NCBI GenBank assembly: GCA_045638525.1
Contig: JAZUBQ010000020.1
Location: forward strand, 65,960-129,959
Direction: 5' to 3'
Source of the DNA: SIG452 sp045638525
Lineage (GTDB): Bacteria > Bacillota > Clostridia > UMGS1840
DNA: 64,000 nt
Below, piece after piece: positions 18,187 to 27,800 of this stretch (position 1 is its first letter; each line of letters opens with the position of its first letter). The notes below the pieces were generated by a model. It searched no databases and was not told the origin of the DNA. It was given only the letters and a program-made list of their open reading frames with translations. The position numbers and the translations under genes are program-made.

Positions 18187-18744
18187 ATGTCTAAACAGTA
18201 TTTTGTTTGTCTTTACGGCGGTGCATCAGATAATATCAGTATATCTCACAGAAATGCTGTGAAAGATTTATGTGCCAAATTAGCAAAACAAGGGTTTTCT
18301 TTGGTATATGGTGCAGGTGCTACCGGTTGTATGGGAGCTGCTGCCGAAGGCTTTCGTGAAAATAATGCCTATATTATGGGGGTAACTCCACGTTTTATGG
18401 GAGGATTTGAGCATATTTTTGATTGTGATAATACCATTGTGGTAGATACGATGGCAGAGCGTAAAACGATTATGGAAAAACACGCTGATTTATATCTGAT
18501 TGCGCCCGGCGGAATCGGTACAATGGATGAGTTTTTTCAGGTGATTACCTTAAAATATTTAGAGCGGTTGAATACACCCATTGTGGTTTTGAATTTAGAT
18601 GGTTTTTATGATAGTCTTCTCAGTTTAATGCAGGATTTGATTAAAAACGGAGCAGCGGGAGAAAAGATTTTAACCTTATTTGATGTGGTAAATGATATCG
18701 AAGATGAAAAACTTATTTCAATTATGGAAACCATTAAGAAATAA
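18187..18744 (+). CDS. LOG family protein (TIGR00730), probable nucleoside-5'-monophosphate phosphoribohydrolase
   Basis: 185-residue Rossmann-like protein. VYGAGATGCMGAAAEG and the catalytic signature APGGIGTMDEFFQ define the LOG (lysine decarboxylase-like) family, whose studied members release a base from nucleoside 5'-monophosphates, including cytokinin ribotides. The ATG at 18187 is preferred to 18172 because GGAGGAT (18175-18181) is correctly placed for it. It starts a run of five closely spaced genes of unrelated small enzymes. Confidence 0.85.
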   Translation: MSKQYFVCLYGGASDNISISHRNAVKDLCAKLAKQGFSLVYGAGATGCMGAAAEGFRENNAYIMGVTPRFMGGFEHIFDCDNTIVVDTMAERKTIMEKHADLYLIAPGGIGTMDEFFQVITLKYLERLNTPIVVLNLDGFYDSLLSLMQDLIKNGAAGEKILTLFDVVNDIEDEKLISIMETIKK

Positions 18745-18759
18745 ATATACGAGGACAGT

Positions 18760-19284
18760 ATGATTCAATTTAGAAAAGCAAACAAAAGTGATATTGAAAG
18801 AATTTGGGAAATATATTTAGAAAATCATATAGAAGAAGAACAGGGGAAAGCCGTGATTGGTTGGAACCGTAATATATATCCTGTCAAGCAAACTGCAGAA
18901 GATGCTCTGTTAAGAGATGATTTGTTTGTTTTAGAGGATGAATGCGGCGTGATGGGAACGGCAGTTATCAATCACATTCAAATGGATGTATATCCTATGG
19001 GGGATTGGCAATTTGATGCACCCGAAGATGAAATTATGGTGCTTCATACCTTAGTCATTTCCACTAAAGTGGCAAGAAAAGGATATGCAAAAAAATTTGT
19101 GGCATTTTATGAAGAATATGCAAAAGAGCAAGGTTGTTCCTATCTTAGAATGGACACCAACGAACGAAATGTCCGTGCCAGAGCGATGTATGAAAAATTA
19201 GGTTATAAGGAAATTGGAATTGTGCCTTGTGTTTTTCATTCAATGGAGGGGATCAATATGGTTCTTTTGGAAAAGAAACTGTAA
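18760..19284 (+). CDS. GNAT family N-acetyltransferase
   Basis: 174 residues. The C-terminal half has the acetyl-CoA-binding pattern ARKGYAKKFVAFYEEYAKE, followed by LRMDTNERNVRARAMYEKLG, the typical motif A/B stretch of GNAT enzymes. The acceptor is unknown. GAGGACA precedes the ATG; 15 nt after the LOG gene and 17 nt before dtd. Confidence 0.85.
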   Translation: MIQFRKANKSDIERIWEIYLENHIEEEQGKAVIGWNRNIYPVKQTAEDALLRDDLFVLEDECGVMGTAVINHIQMDVYPMGDWQFDAPEDEIMVLHTLVISTKVARKGYAKKFVAFYEEYAKEQGCSYLRMDTNERNVRARAMYEKLGYKEIGIVPCVFHSMEGINMVLLEKKL

Positions 19285-19301
19285 GAAATTGAGGAAGAAA
19301 A

Positions 19302-19754
19302 ATGAAAATTGTAATACAAAGAGTGTTGGAAGCGAGCGTTACCATTGACGGGGAAATATATGGCAAGATTGGAAAGGGCTATTTGCTGTTAATTGGGATT
19401 TCCAATGAAGATACCAAAGAAATTGCCGACAAAATGCTAGAGAAAATTGCAAAACTTCGCATTTTTGAAGATGAAAACGGCAAAACCAATTTAAGTATTG
19501 CTGATGTGGGTGGAGAAGTGTTGGCTGTATCTCAGTTTACTCTGTATGCTGACTGCAAAAAAGGAAATCGACCCAGCTTTATCAATGCAGGAAAGCCGGA
19601 TATGGCAGAAGCATTATATTTATATATGCTTCAAAAATCCAAAGAATTGTTTGGTAATGTGGAGTGTGGTCAGTTTGGTGCAGATATGAAAGTGTCGCTG
19701 ATCAATGACGGTCCTTTTACCATTGTATTGGACAGTAAAGAAATTCTTTCATAA
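19302..19754 (+). CDS. dtd: D-aminoacyl-tRNA deacylase
   Basis: Homodimeric tRNA proofreading enzyme that hydrolyses D-aminoacyl- and mischarged glycyl-tRNA. Start MKIVIQRVLEASVTIDGE, active-site SQFTLYADCKKGNRPSF and the cross-dimer Gly-Pro motif NDGPFTI. The 150-residue length is standard. GAGGAAG before the ATG; part of the run from 18187 to 20941. Confidence 0.95.
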   Translation: MKIVIQRVLEASVTIDGEIYGKIGKGYLLLIGISNEDTKEIADKMLEKIAKLRIFEDENGKTNLSIADVGGEVLAVSQFTLYADCKKGNRPSFINAGKPDMAEALYLYMLQKSKELFGNVECGQFGADMKVSLINDGPFTIVLDSKEILS

Positions 19755-19768
19755 AAAAGGTGCGTATT

Positions 19769-20245
19769 ATGGAGCAGAGTGTTGTTTTAAAAGGTGCGGT
19801 AGTTGTTGGAAATGTTTTGCTCGAAAAAGATGTTTCTGTTTGGTATAATGCTGTGCTTCGCGGTGATTGTGAAGCAATTACCGTCCAAGAAGGTTCAAAT
19901 ATTCAAGATAATGTAACCGTTCATACAGCAAAAGGGTATCCTGTTTTCATTGAAAAAAATGTCAGTGTAGGACATGGTGCAATTTTACACGGTTGTCATA
20001 TTGGCGAAAATACGGTTGTGGGAATGGGTGCTATTGTGTTAAACGGAGCTAAAATCGGTAAGAATTGCATTTTAGGTGCAGGGACGCTGATTACGCAAAA
20101 TACAAGCATCCCCGACAATTCTTTGGTGATTGGATTTCCCGGTAAGGTGAAACGAAATCTCACGGAAGAGGAAATAAAGGAAAATAAAAACAATGCAGAT
20201 CATTATGTTGCATTGTCAAAACAATATCAACAGTTAGGTATGTAA
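19769..20245 (+). CDS. Gamma-class carbonic anhydrase-like protein (left-handed beta helix)
   Basis: 158 residues of hexapeptide repeats in which a hydrophobic residue recurs every six positions, followed by a C-terminal helix. VWYNAVLRGD, IQDNVTVH and GHGAILHGCHIG carry the histidines that bind the metal in Cam/YrdA-type proteins, so a Zn or Fe site is likely intact. Whether bacterial YrdA-like proteins hydrate CO2 is often unproven. The ATG at 19769 fits AAAGGTG better than the GTG at 19760. Confidence 0.85.
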   Translation: MEQSVVLKGAVVVGNVLLEKDVSVWYNAVLRGDCEAITVQEGSNIQDNVTVHTAKGYPVFIEKNVSVGHGAILHGCHIGENTVVGMGAIVLNGAKIGKNCILGAGTLITQNTSIPDNSLVIGFPGKVKRNLTEEEIKENKNNADHYVALSKQYQQLGM

Positions 20246-20248
20246 ACT

Positions 20249-20941
20249 ATGAAAAAGAAATTTTTATTATTTGATGTAGACAGAACTCTCTTGGATTTTG
20301 ATCGTTCGGAAGCAGAAGCTATTAAAAACACACTTCGTCATTTTTCTTTACCTGTAAATGATGAAATTTGTGACCGTTATCCTCAAATTAACGAAAAACT
20401 TTGGGAAGAATTTGAACAAGGAACGATTGAAAAATCTACCATTTTGTATCGTCGGTTTGATATCTTGTTTGAAGAGTTTGGAATTTGCTTTGATTCTAAA
20501 GTTTTTGATGCATATTACCGTTCTGATTTATCCAAACATGCTTTCTTGATTCCGGGAGCAATCGAACTTCTATTGTCACTGAAAACCAAAAAATATCAGA
20601 TTTACTATGTAACCAACGGAACTGCCGGAGTGCAGTATCCCAGATTGAAGCAGTCCGGCTTGGATGTTCTGGCGGAAGGGATTTTTCTTTCCGAAGAAAT
20701 TGGTTATCAAAAACCGGAGAAAACATTTTTTGATTTTGTTTTTTCGAAAATTGCTGATTTTCAATTAGAAGAAGCTATCATTATCGGAGATTCTCTGTCC
20801 TCTGATATCAAAGGGGGAGTCAATTCAGGATTGGACACTATGTGGTATAATCCAAAACATAGTGAAAACCGATTGAATATTCCGGTTACATATGAAGTTT
20901 CTTCACTTTTGGAAATTGAACCTTTGTTAGACAGACTGTAA
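20249..20941 (+). CDS. HAD hydrolase, YjjG-type (noncanonical pyrimidine nucleotidase family)
   Basis: 230 residues with the haloacid-dehalogenase nucleophile motif DVDRTLLDFD at the N-terminus, motif II VTNGT, the Lys in YQKPEKTFFDF and motif IV IIIGDSLSSDIKGG. The helical cap after motif I and the overall length resemble YjjG, a housecleaning 5'-nucleotidase. Starts 3 nt after the previous stop, so it is translated as part of the run; a terminator follows. Confidence 0.85.
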   Translation: MKKKFLLFDVDRTLLDFDRSEAEAIKNTLRHFSLPVNDEICDRYPQINEKLWEEFEQGTIEKSTILYRRFDILFEEFGICFDSKVFDAYYRSDLSKHAFLIPGAIELLLSLKTKKYQIYYVTNGTAGVQYPRLKQSGLDVLAEGIFLSEEIGYQKPEKTFFDFVFSKIADFQLEEAIIIGDSLSSDIKGGVNSGLDTMWYNPKHSENRLNIPVTYEVSSLLEIEPLLDRL

Positions 20942-20948
20942 AAGCAAA

Positions 20949-20990
20949 AGTCCCGAAAGAAAATCACGTTCGGGACTTGACTTTTGTTGA
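20949..20990 (+). terminator. Terminator after the HAD hydrolase gene
   Basis: AGTCCCGAA (20949-20957) pairs with TTCGGGACT (20969-20977), followed by the T-rich TGACTTTTGTTG. The same bases provide the -35 box of the pheST promoter. Confidence 0.65.
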
Positions 20991-21005
20991 GAAAACTGAT
21001 ATAAT
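20977..21005 (+). promoter_or_regulatory. Promoter of T-box-pheST
   Basis: TTGACT (20977-20982) and TATAAT (21000-21005) are separated by 17 bp. Confidence 0.7.
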
Positions 21006-21011
21006 ATTTTA

Positions 21012-21267
21012 GTGCATACGATGAAGATGTGTCAGTAGTCTGTATCTGATTCTTACAAGAGAAGGAAGCCATCGGCTGGAAGCTTCCCGGATAGGGTGCA
21101 AGATGAATTTCAGCATTGGAGTATTCTGCGAAATTCCTTGGATATAAGCAGAGTGTTGTATCTCACGCTAAAAGATAAAAAAGAGTGCGGATTATAAAAA
21201 TCTGAATTTGGGTGGTACCGCGGGTTTGCAGCTCGTCCCTTTATGGAGACGGAGCTGTTTTTTTATT
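21012..21267 (+). ncRNA. T-box leader, phenylalanine specific
   Basis: The T-box core GGGTGGTACCGCGGG (21210-21224) is unmistakable. It is followed by a terminator: CAGCTCGTCCC (21229-21239) pairs imperfectly with GAGACGGAGCTG, then T8. In stem I the likely specifier codon is TTC (21109-21111) followed by A, matching phenylalanine and the pheST genes downstream. Uncharged tRNA-Phe should stabilize the antiterminator and turn on pheST. Confidence 0.92.
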
Positions 21268-21338
21268 TTTAACTATGATGTTCGTCTTCTGAAATGTGTT
21301 TTTTAATTTTCAAAAGATATAGAAAGGACTTGAAAACT

Positions 21339-22391
21339 ATGGCAGATAAAACCGTAGCATTAAAAGAAAATTTTGCCGAAGCTCTGTTAGCAGTCACCAA
21401 TATGGAAGATCTGGAAAAAATCCGTGTAGAATATTTAGGCAAAAAAGGTTTCATTACCGAACTGATGCAGGAAATGAAATCCTTAACTCCGGAAGAAAAG
21501 AAAGCATTCGGTCAGGCAGTTAACGTACTGAAGAATGAAGTTAACGATGCAATTACCGCAAAAAGAGAAGAATTAAAACAGAAGGAAATCGAGCTGGAAA
21601 ACAGCCGTATGCCTTTGTTTGATTTGTCTATGCCTCCCGTTTTAGACAGAGGTTCCTATCATCCCATCACCTTGGTGCAACGTCAGTGTGAAGAAGTGTT
21701 CCGTTCTATGGGATTTGCGATTGAAGACTATAGCGAAATCGTTACTGACTATGAATGTTTTGAAGCGTTAAATATTCCTAAAAATCATCCCGCAAGAGAT
21801 ATGCAGGATACTTACTATTTAGATAACGGTCAGTTATTAAAGTCTCATACTTCTGCGGCACAAAATGCAATTTATAAAAAATATAAAGATGCTTTAATTA
21901 ACGAAGGAAAACCCATCAAAGCGATTTTCCCCGGCAGATGTTTCAGAAACGAAGCAACCGATGCCTGTCACGAAAACACTTTCTTCCAGATGGAAGGGGT
22001 AATGGTGGATAAAAATATTTCCATTTCCAATCTGATTTTCTTTATGAAAACTATGCTGTCTGAAGTATTCCAAAAAGACATCAAAGTTCGCCTTCGTCCC
22101 GGATTTTTCCCCTTTGTGGAACCCGGTTTTGAACTTGATATCAGCTGCTTGATTTGTGGCGGAGAAGGTTGTCCTTCATGCAAACACAGCGGTTGGCTGG
22201 AGTTATGTCCCTGTGGTATGATTCATCCCGAAGTGTTAAAAGCAGGTGGGATTGATCCCGAAGAATACACCGGTTTTGCTTTTGGTTTAGGCTTAACCAG
22301 ACTTGCTATGATGAAATATGGCGTAAAAGATATTCGTGATTTAAACAGCGGTAGCTTAAAAGCTCTGTCGCAGTTTACCGATGATAAATAA
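21339..22391 (+). CDS. pheS: Phenylalanyl-tRNA synthetase alpha subunit
   Basis: Catalytic subunit of the alpha2beta2 enzyme that charges tRNA-Phe. N-terminal coiled coil (about 1-85), then the class II core with HPARDMQDTYYL, FPGRCFRNEATDACHE (motif 2) and GFAFGLGLTRLAMMKYG (motif 3). A cysteine-rich insertion, CLICGGEGCPSCKHSG followed by CPCG, resembles that of other Firmicutes but carries extra cysteines. 350 residues. The ATG at 21339 follows AGAAAGGA; the in-frame ATG at 21294 is unlikely. Controlled by the T-box. Confidence 0.96.
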   Translation: MADKTVALKENFAEALLAVTNMEDLEKIRVEYLGKKGFITELMQEMKSLTPEEKKAFGQAVNVLKNEVNDAITAKREELKQKEIELENSRMPLFDLSMPPVLDRGSYHPITLVQRQCEEVFRSMGFAIEDYSEIVTDYECFEALNIPKNHPARDMQDTYYLDNGQLLKSHTSAAQNAIYKKYKDALINEGKPIKAIFPGRCFRNEATDACHENTFFQMEGVMVDKNISISNLIFFMKTMLSEVFQKDIKVRLRPGFFPFVEPGFELDISCLICGGEGCPSCKHSGWLELCPCGMIHPEVLKAGGIDPEEYTGFAFGLGLTRLAMMKYGVKDIRDLNSGSLKALSQFTDDK

Positions 22392-22409
22392 GAAAGGGGA
22401 GTGTAAAGA

Positions 22410-24782
22410 ATGATTTTATCAATGAACTGGATTTCGGACTTTGTTGACTTGTCCGGACTGGATAAATTAGACTTAATTGCAAAATTTTCATTATCTACTG
22501 CAGAAGTAGAAAACGAAATCTATCAGAAAGGCTCCGACCTTTCCGGAATTGTTGTGGCGGAAATCAAATCGGTTGAGGATCATCCCGAATCGAAAAAACT
22601 GCATCTTTTGAAAGTTGATATCGGTGAAGCTGAACTGGTTGACGTTGTTTGCGGTGCTCCCAATGTAAGAGTCGGAATGAAAACTGCTTTTGCAAAATTG
22701 GGTGCACAGATTGGTGATATTACCATTACTCCCAGAAAACTGGCCGGTTATACCTCCAACGGGATGTGTTGCTCTGAAAAAGAACTTGGCTTAAGCGACG
22801 AAAATGCCGGTATTATGGATATTACCGAAGATGTAGCATTGGGAACTGATTTAAAAGAAATTTATCAGATTGATGATATCATCTTTGAAGTGGATAACAA
22901 ATCTTTAACCAATCGTCCTGATTTATGGGGTCACTATGGTATTGCCCGTGAATTTGCTGCGATTGCCGGCAGAGAATTAAAACCATTGCCGGTAGTTGAC
23001 CTGGAAGCTTATCACAATCTGCCCAAAGTGGATTTAAAAATTGAAGACCCCTTATGTCAGAGATATTCTTGTATTCAGTTTGGTAATATTTCAAAACACG
23101 TAAGTCCTATGAATATGAGAATTCGTTTATTCTATTGTGGAATGAGAGGACTTAATTTCCTGGCAGACTTAACCAACTATCTGATGTTGGAAATGGGACA
23201 GCCTATGCACGCGTTTGACTCGGAAAAAATTGATAAAATCCGTATTAAACGATTTGATAAGCCCTTTAAATTCCAGACTTTAGATGGTGTGGAAAGAGAC
23301 GTTGATGAAGAAACCCTGATGATTTGTAACGATAATACTCCTGTTGCTATCGCAGGGATTATGGGTGGCTTAGATTCTGAAATTGTGGAAACAACTTCCA
23401 CTTTAACTTTGGAATCTGCAACCTTTGATGCAACTTCCATCCGCAAATCCACCGTTCGTCTGGCACATCGTACCGATGCTTCTATGCGTTATGAAAAATG
23501 TCTGGATCCGGAAATGACTACTGTTGCTATTGCTCGTTTTGTGAAATTGTTGACCGAAATCGACCCTGCTGCAACTGTAGTTTCCTCCTTGACGGATGAG
23601 TATCCCTATCATTATGAAAAAATCAGCTTAAGCTTTGATAAAGCATTTGTGGATAAATATACCGGTATCAACATTGATACTGCTACCATCGAAAAAACTC
23701 TGAAAGCTTTAGGCTTCGGCGTGAATGTAGATGGAGATACCTTCGGTGTTACTGTTCCGTCTTGGCGTGCAACCAAAGACGTTACCATGAAAGCGGATAT
23801 CATTGAAGAAATTACCCGTATTTACGGATACGATAACTTTGATATCAATACTGCTGCAGTGCCGTTGTATCCCGTAAGAGCAGCGCAGGAAAAGAGTGAT
23901 GAAGACAGAATCAAAGATATTTTGGTAAAACGTTACTCTATGCATGAGCTTCATTCCTATGTATGGGCATATTTTGATGAATACAAGGCATTAGGTATTG
24001 AAGTGGAAGATAACATCAACTTAGTAAGTTCTGTAAATCCCAATATCAAAACCATTCGTAAATCCATCGTTCCCACTCAGCTTTGTCAGGTGAAATACAA
24101 CACTGCATACGCTCCTGAGTTTAAAGTGTTTGAAATCGGCAGAGTGGTGGAAGGCTTAAAAGAAGATGGCCTTTGCAACGAAAGAAAGAAACTCTGCATT
24201 ACTTTATATTCCAAAACCAAAGAAATGGAAGCTCTCTATTTTGAACTCCGTGATATTTTGGCGGTAGTGGCAGACGACTTAAAACACGAGGCATTAACCT
24301 TTCAGGCGAAAGAAGCAACCCATTCCTATCAGCATCCTAAGAACTTAAATGCCATCATCTGTAGTGGAAAAGAATTGGGTGAAATTGGTATCGTAAATCC
24401 TGCGGTTTCCAAAAAAATTGATAAAAAAGCAAATATTGTGTACGCAGAAATTGATGTAACCGATTTTGCAGACATCAAAAACAAGAGCATTGCTTATCAG
24501 GAAGCTTCCAGATTCCCGGAAATTGAAATTGACTTATCTTTCGTTTCCGAAACTTATCAGCCCATTGCAGATGCCATCGAAAACGCAAACTGTGCGTTGA
24601 TTAAAAATGTAAAAGTGGTTGGTACCTATACCGATGAAACCGGTAAATCCATTACCTTAAGAATTTTATTCTCTCACCCCGAACGTACCTTAACCAAAGA
24701 AGAAGTACTTCAGGTGGTAAATGGTATTGTTGCAGAATTGGATGCCAAAGACATTAAGCTGAAAAACGGCTTACCGATGTAA
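22410..24782 (+). CDS. pheT: Phenylalanyl-tRNA synthetase beta subunit
   Basis: Partner of PheS; binds tRNA and edits Tyr-tRNA-Phe. 790 residues, normal length. N-terminal tRNA-binding EMAP-like domain (about 40-150, HPESKKLHLLKVDIGE), B3/B4 editing domain (HVSPMNMRIRLF onward, about 210-380), B5 domain (about 400-480, ending IYGYDNFD) and C-terminal ferredoxin-like anticodon-binding domain (RFPEIEIDLSFV onward). GAAAGGGGAG precedes the ATG, 18 nt after pheS. Confidence 0.96.
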   Translation: MILSMNWISDFVDLSGLDKLDLIAKFSLSTAEVENEIYQKGSDLSGIVVAEIKSVEDHPESKKLHLLKVDIGEAELVDVVCGAPNVRVGMKTAFAKLGAQIGDITITPRKLAGYTSNGMCCSEKELGLSDENAGIMDITEDVALGTDLKEIYQIDDIIFEVDNKSLTNRPDLWGHYGIAREFAAIAGRELKPLPVVDLEAYHNLPKVDLKIEDPLCQRYSCIQFGNISKHVSPMNMRIRLFYCGMRGLNFLADLTNYLMLEMGQPMHAFDSEKIDKIRIKRFDKPFKFQTLDGVERDVDEETLMICNDNTPVAIAGIMGGLDSEIVETTSTLTLESATFDATSIRKSTVRLAHRTDASMRYEKCLDPEMTTVAIARFVKLLTEIDPAATVVSSLTDEYPYHYEKISLSFDKAFVDKYTGINIDTATIEKTLKALGFGVNVDGDTFGVTVPSWRATKDVTMKADIIEEITRIYGYDNFDINTAAVPLYPVRAAQEKSDEDRIKDILVKRYSMHELHSYVWAYFDEYKALGIEVEDNINLVSSVNPNIKTIRKSIVPTQLCQVKYNTAYAPEFKVFEIGRVVEGLKEDGLCNERKKLCITLYSKTKEMEALYFELRDILAVVADDLKHEALTFQAKEATHSYQHPKNLNAIICSGKELGEIGIVNPAVSKKIDKKANIVYAEIDVTDFADIKNKSIAYQEASRFPEIEIDLSFVSETYQPIADAIENANCALIKNVKVVGTYTDETGKSITLRILFSHPERTLTKEEVLQVVNGIVAELDAKDIKLKNGLPM

Positions 24783-24802
24783 TTGAATTGTATCAAAAGA
24801 AT

Positions 24803-24839
24803 CAAAAAACACTCTGTGAATTTCACAGAGTGTTTTTTG
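24803..24839. terminator. Bidirectional terminator between pheT and the LRR-peptidase gene
   Basis: CAAAAAACACTCTGTGAA and TCACAGAGTGTTTTTTG form a perfect stem with T6 on both strands, serving pheT (+) and the convergent large gene (-). Confidence 0.9.
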
Positions 24840-24866
24840 TACGAACGGTTGTAGGAGAAGTTATGT

Positions 24867-27800
24867 TTAGTTGCACTCATTTACGAATGCGTTGCACAAA
24901 GCGGAAATGTGCTCATCCCAAACAAATGCTTTAGTGTTATAGGTAGCATCGAAGGGAACTGTTTTTTCTTTGTCGGCTGTTACCTCATATACTTCCACAC
25001 TTTCAAAGTTCCAGAGGTCATCATATTTTGCGATATATAAAGTTGCATTTACAGTTGCATTGACATGAAGTTCTTCGCCGATAAGTTGAATTGATGCTTC
25101 AGCATAAATTGGTTTTTGGTTATTATCAATGCCGTTTAAAGCACCTTCTGCCATTCGTTTTAATACACCGCTTTCCACGGAAGATGCTGAACCGAAACAC
25201 CAACAAAGACCGAAACCGCCCTGGTCTTTCGATTTTGTTACCTGATGTAATTCCCGCAAATCATATTTTGCAGGTAATTCAATATCGCTGACAAAATCAT
25301 TGATGATTGTATCCATCATATCAGGGTACAATCCTCCAAAATGATATGGAGTCAATTTGTAGGAAGATTCTGCTTCTGATATTGTAATTTCTGACGAATT
25401 GGTATCTATGGTTTCGTTATGTTTATATACGGTGTTTTTTGCTTTCTCAAGGTCAGCATAATCGGTAAATGCTTTGATGCAGATATTGGTATCACTAAAA
25501 ATTTCAGACCATTCATTACCGTTTGCACTGTAGAAACCGACGTTATCAAAACGCACCATATTTGTGTTTACACTCCACAGTTTTTCAACCAACATATTGG
25601 CAATCGCACCGTCATTTGCAATCAAACGAACAATAACTGCAAAACGATTGCCTGCTGCAAGGTGAATGTATTGATCCAGCTCAATGGTATGATATCCCAT
25701 TTCATGGACTGACCCACTTTTGACCGGGGCAGAGGAGATTTTGAGGGAAGACTCATCAACATAATTGTCGACCACATAAATTTCATATTTCATATCTTGT
25801 GCAGCTGTGTGGAAAGAAACAGCTCTTAATAACTCGTCATTTGCAAGTGCTTTACCGTCTTGCGGGAATATGTTGGCAGCATAAGTGGAATTTGTATATC
25901 CGAGCTTATAAGACGGACCGGTATAGTCATACTGCCAAATGTTGTTATAGTTAGTATTGGTTTCTAATTCAGGATACACATATGAGTTGGTGTAACGAGC
26001 TAAAATGGAATCGTAATAGGAAATGTAGAAAAATCCGTCATCGGCATAGGATTCACCCCAACTGTTTTTCACAATGAAAGCTCCGTTTCCTTCTGGCTTT
26101 ATCGGGAAATTGGATGCGGGATAGTTATCATCCCAGCCAACGAGTGAAACCAAATGATTCCCTACACTCCAATTCCAGCCTTCGTTGTAGTAATAACTGG
26201 AGCCACCGTATCCGTATTTAGCTTCTGGTGCTGCGTACATAATTGCTGCAACCGCACCATATTTTTTGATAGCTCGTTTTAATTCATCGTTATCATAGGA
26301 GTTTTCTCGGATGGGGATAATGTATGCATTTTGAATATGATAATCTGCATCGGTTTCCAGATAATAGTTTTCCAATTCATAACCGTATTCGCTGCTTGCC
26401 GTGGGGGAAAGATTTTTGTCTTTTTTTTCTGTTACGGCACCGTCCCACCGTGTAAAATAAGCCAATGCATATGAATTGTTACCGGCTTCAGTTTTATCCG
26501 GATGTGTAAAGCCGTATTCCGCATAATACTGTGTGTTTGTTGCAATATTCAGTTCGGAAATATCTACAGAGTCTGTAACATATTTATTGTACACTAAAAT
26601 TTCACAACTCGTAAAAACGCCACCATCTTGAGCAGTTGCGGTAATGATAGCGTTACCGACTCCAACTGCTTTTACGACACCGTTTTTATCTATGGTCGCA
26701 ACTTTTTGGTTGGAACTTCTCCAGTTTATTTGTTGGTTCAATGCAGTTTGCGGATACACTGTAGCATTTAATTGGTATTCTCTGCCGTTTTGCAGACGGA
26801 TTCCTTCATGGTTCAAAGTAACTTTTAGCGGGATTTCATAAGTTTTAGTACAAAATTCCTTGATTTCGCCGTGTGAAATTTTATCACCATTGGTTACCTT
26901 GATATAATAGCAATATTTTGTATCCTCTGTCAGGTTTTCAAGTTGACAGGAAAAAGTTTCATCTGCTGTTAGTGTTGTGGAGTTTGCAGGATTATCTTTA
27001 GGGTAATATACAAATTCTACATCGTAAAAACTCAAATCCTTCCGGTTATGAATTTCACCTTGTAAAATAGCAGAATGGTTGGAAACCAAGAATGCATCCT
27101 TTGTAGCAACAGCGGGAATTGCATACTCATCTACATAGTGATAAAGGGAAACCTCGCTGTTAGCCCAACCTTCTTTGACAACGATTGCACGAAGTTTAAC
27201 AAAACCGTTGATTTCGATAGGAGATGAATATAAAATGCTGTTGTTATCCGGCATAGAATCGTCTAACGTGTAGAAAATGGAAGCATCATCAAGATTGGTA
27301 TGGAGAGTAACCAATGTTCCGGGGGGTGTCAATCCACTTTCCGCAGAGGCGAAAGGCATCTCTGCTTTTGGGACACTGAGCATTTCACTGATGGGGTAGC
27401 TTTCGTCGTAGCCACGCTGTATTGCGATGGCTTTGATTTCATATTCACCTGCTTGTAAAAGATATATTTCTCCTTCATATTTGTTGCTGCGATAGGTTGG
27501 CAATGAACCGTCAATGGTATAATAGACAGATGCCTGACCGTCGGCTTCTATTGTTATCTTTTTACCACCCGCTACATCAGTAACTGATATCGTAGGTTCG
27601 TTTGTTTTATGGTCGACACCCGTGATATTGAGATTGATGGTATTATGATCTCCGATTTCAATTCTTTCCCAAGCTTTTGCTGTGCCGGGATAGGTGATTT
27701 TTGCAGCAGAGTTATAAAAAGCATATGGAGAAATATGAGTAATCCCTTCCGGAAGAACGATTTCTTCAAATTTACAATTATAGAATGCACCATATGCAAT

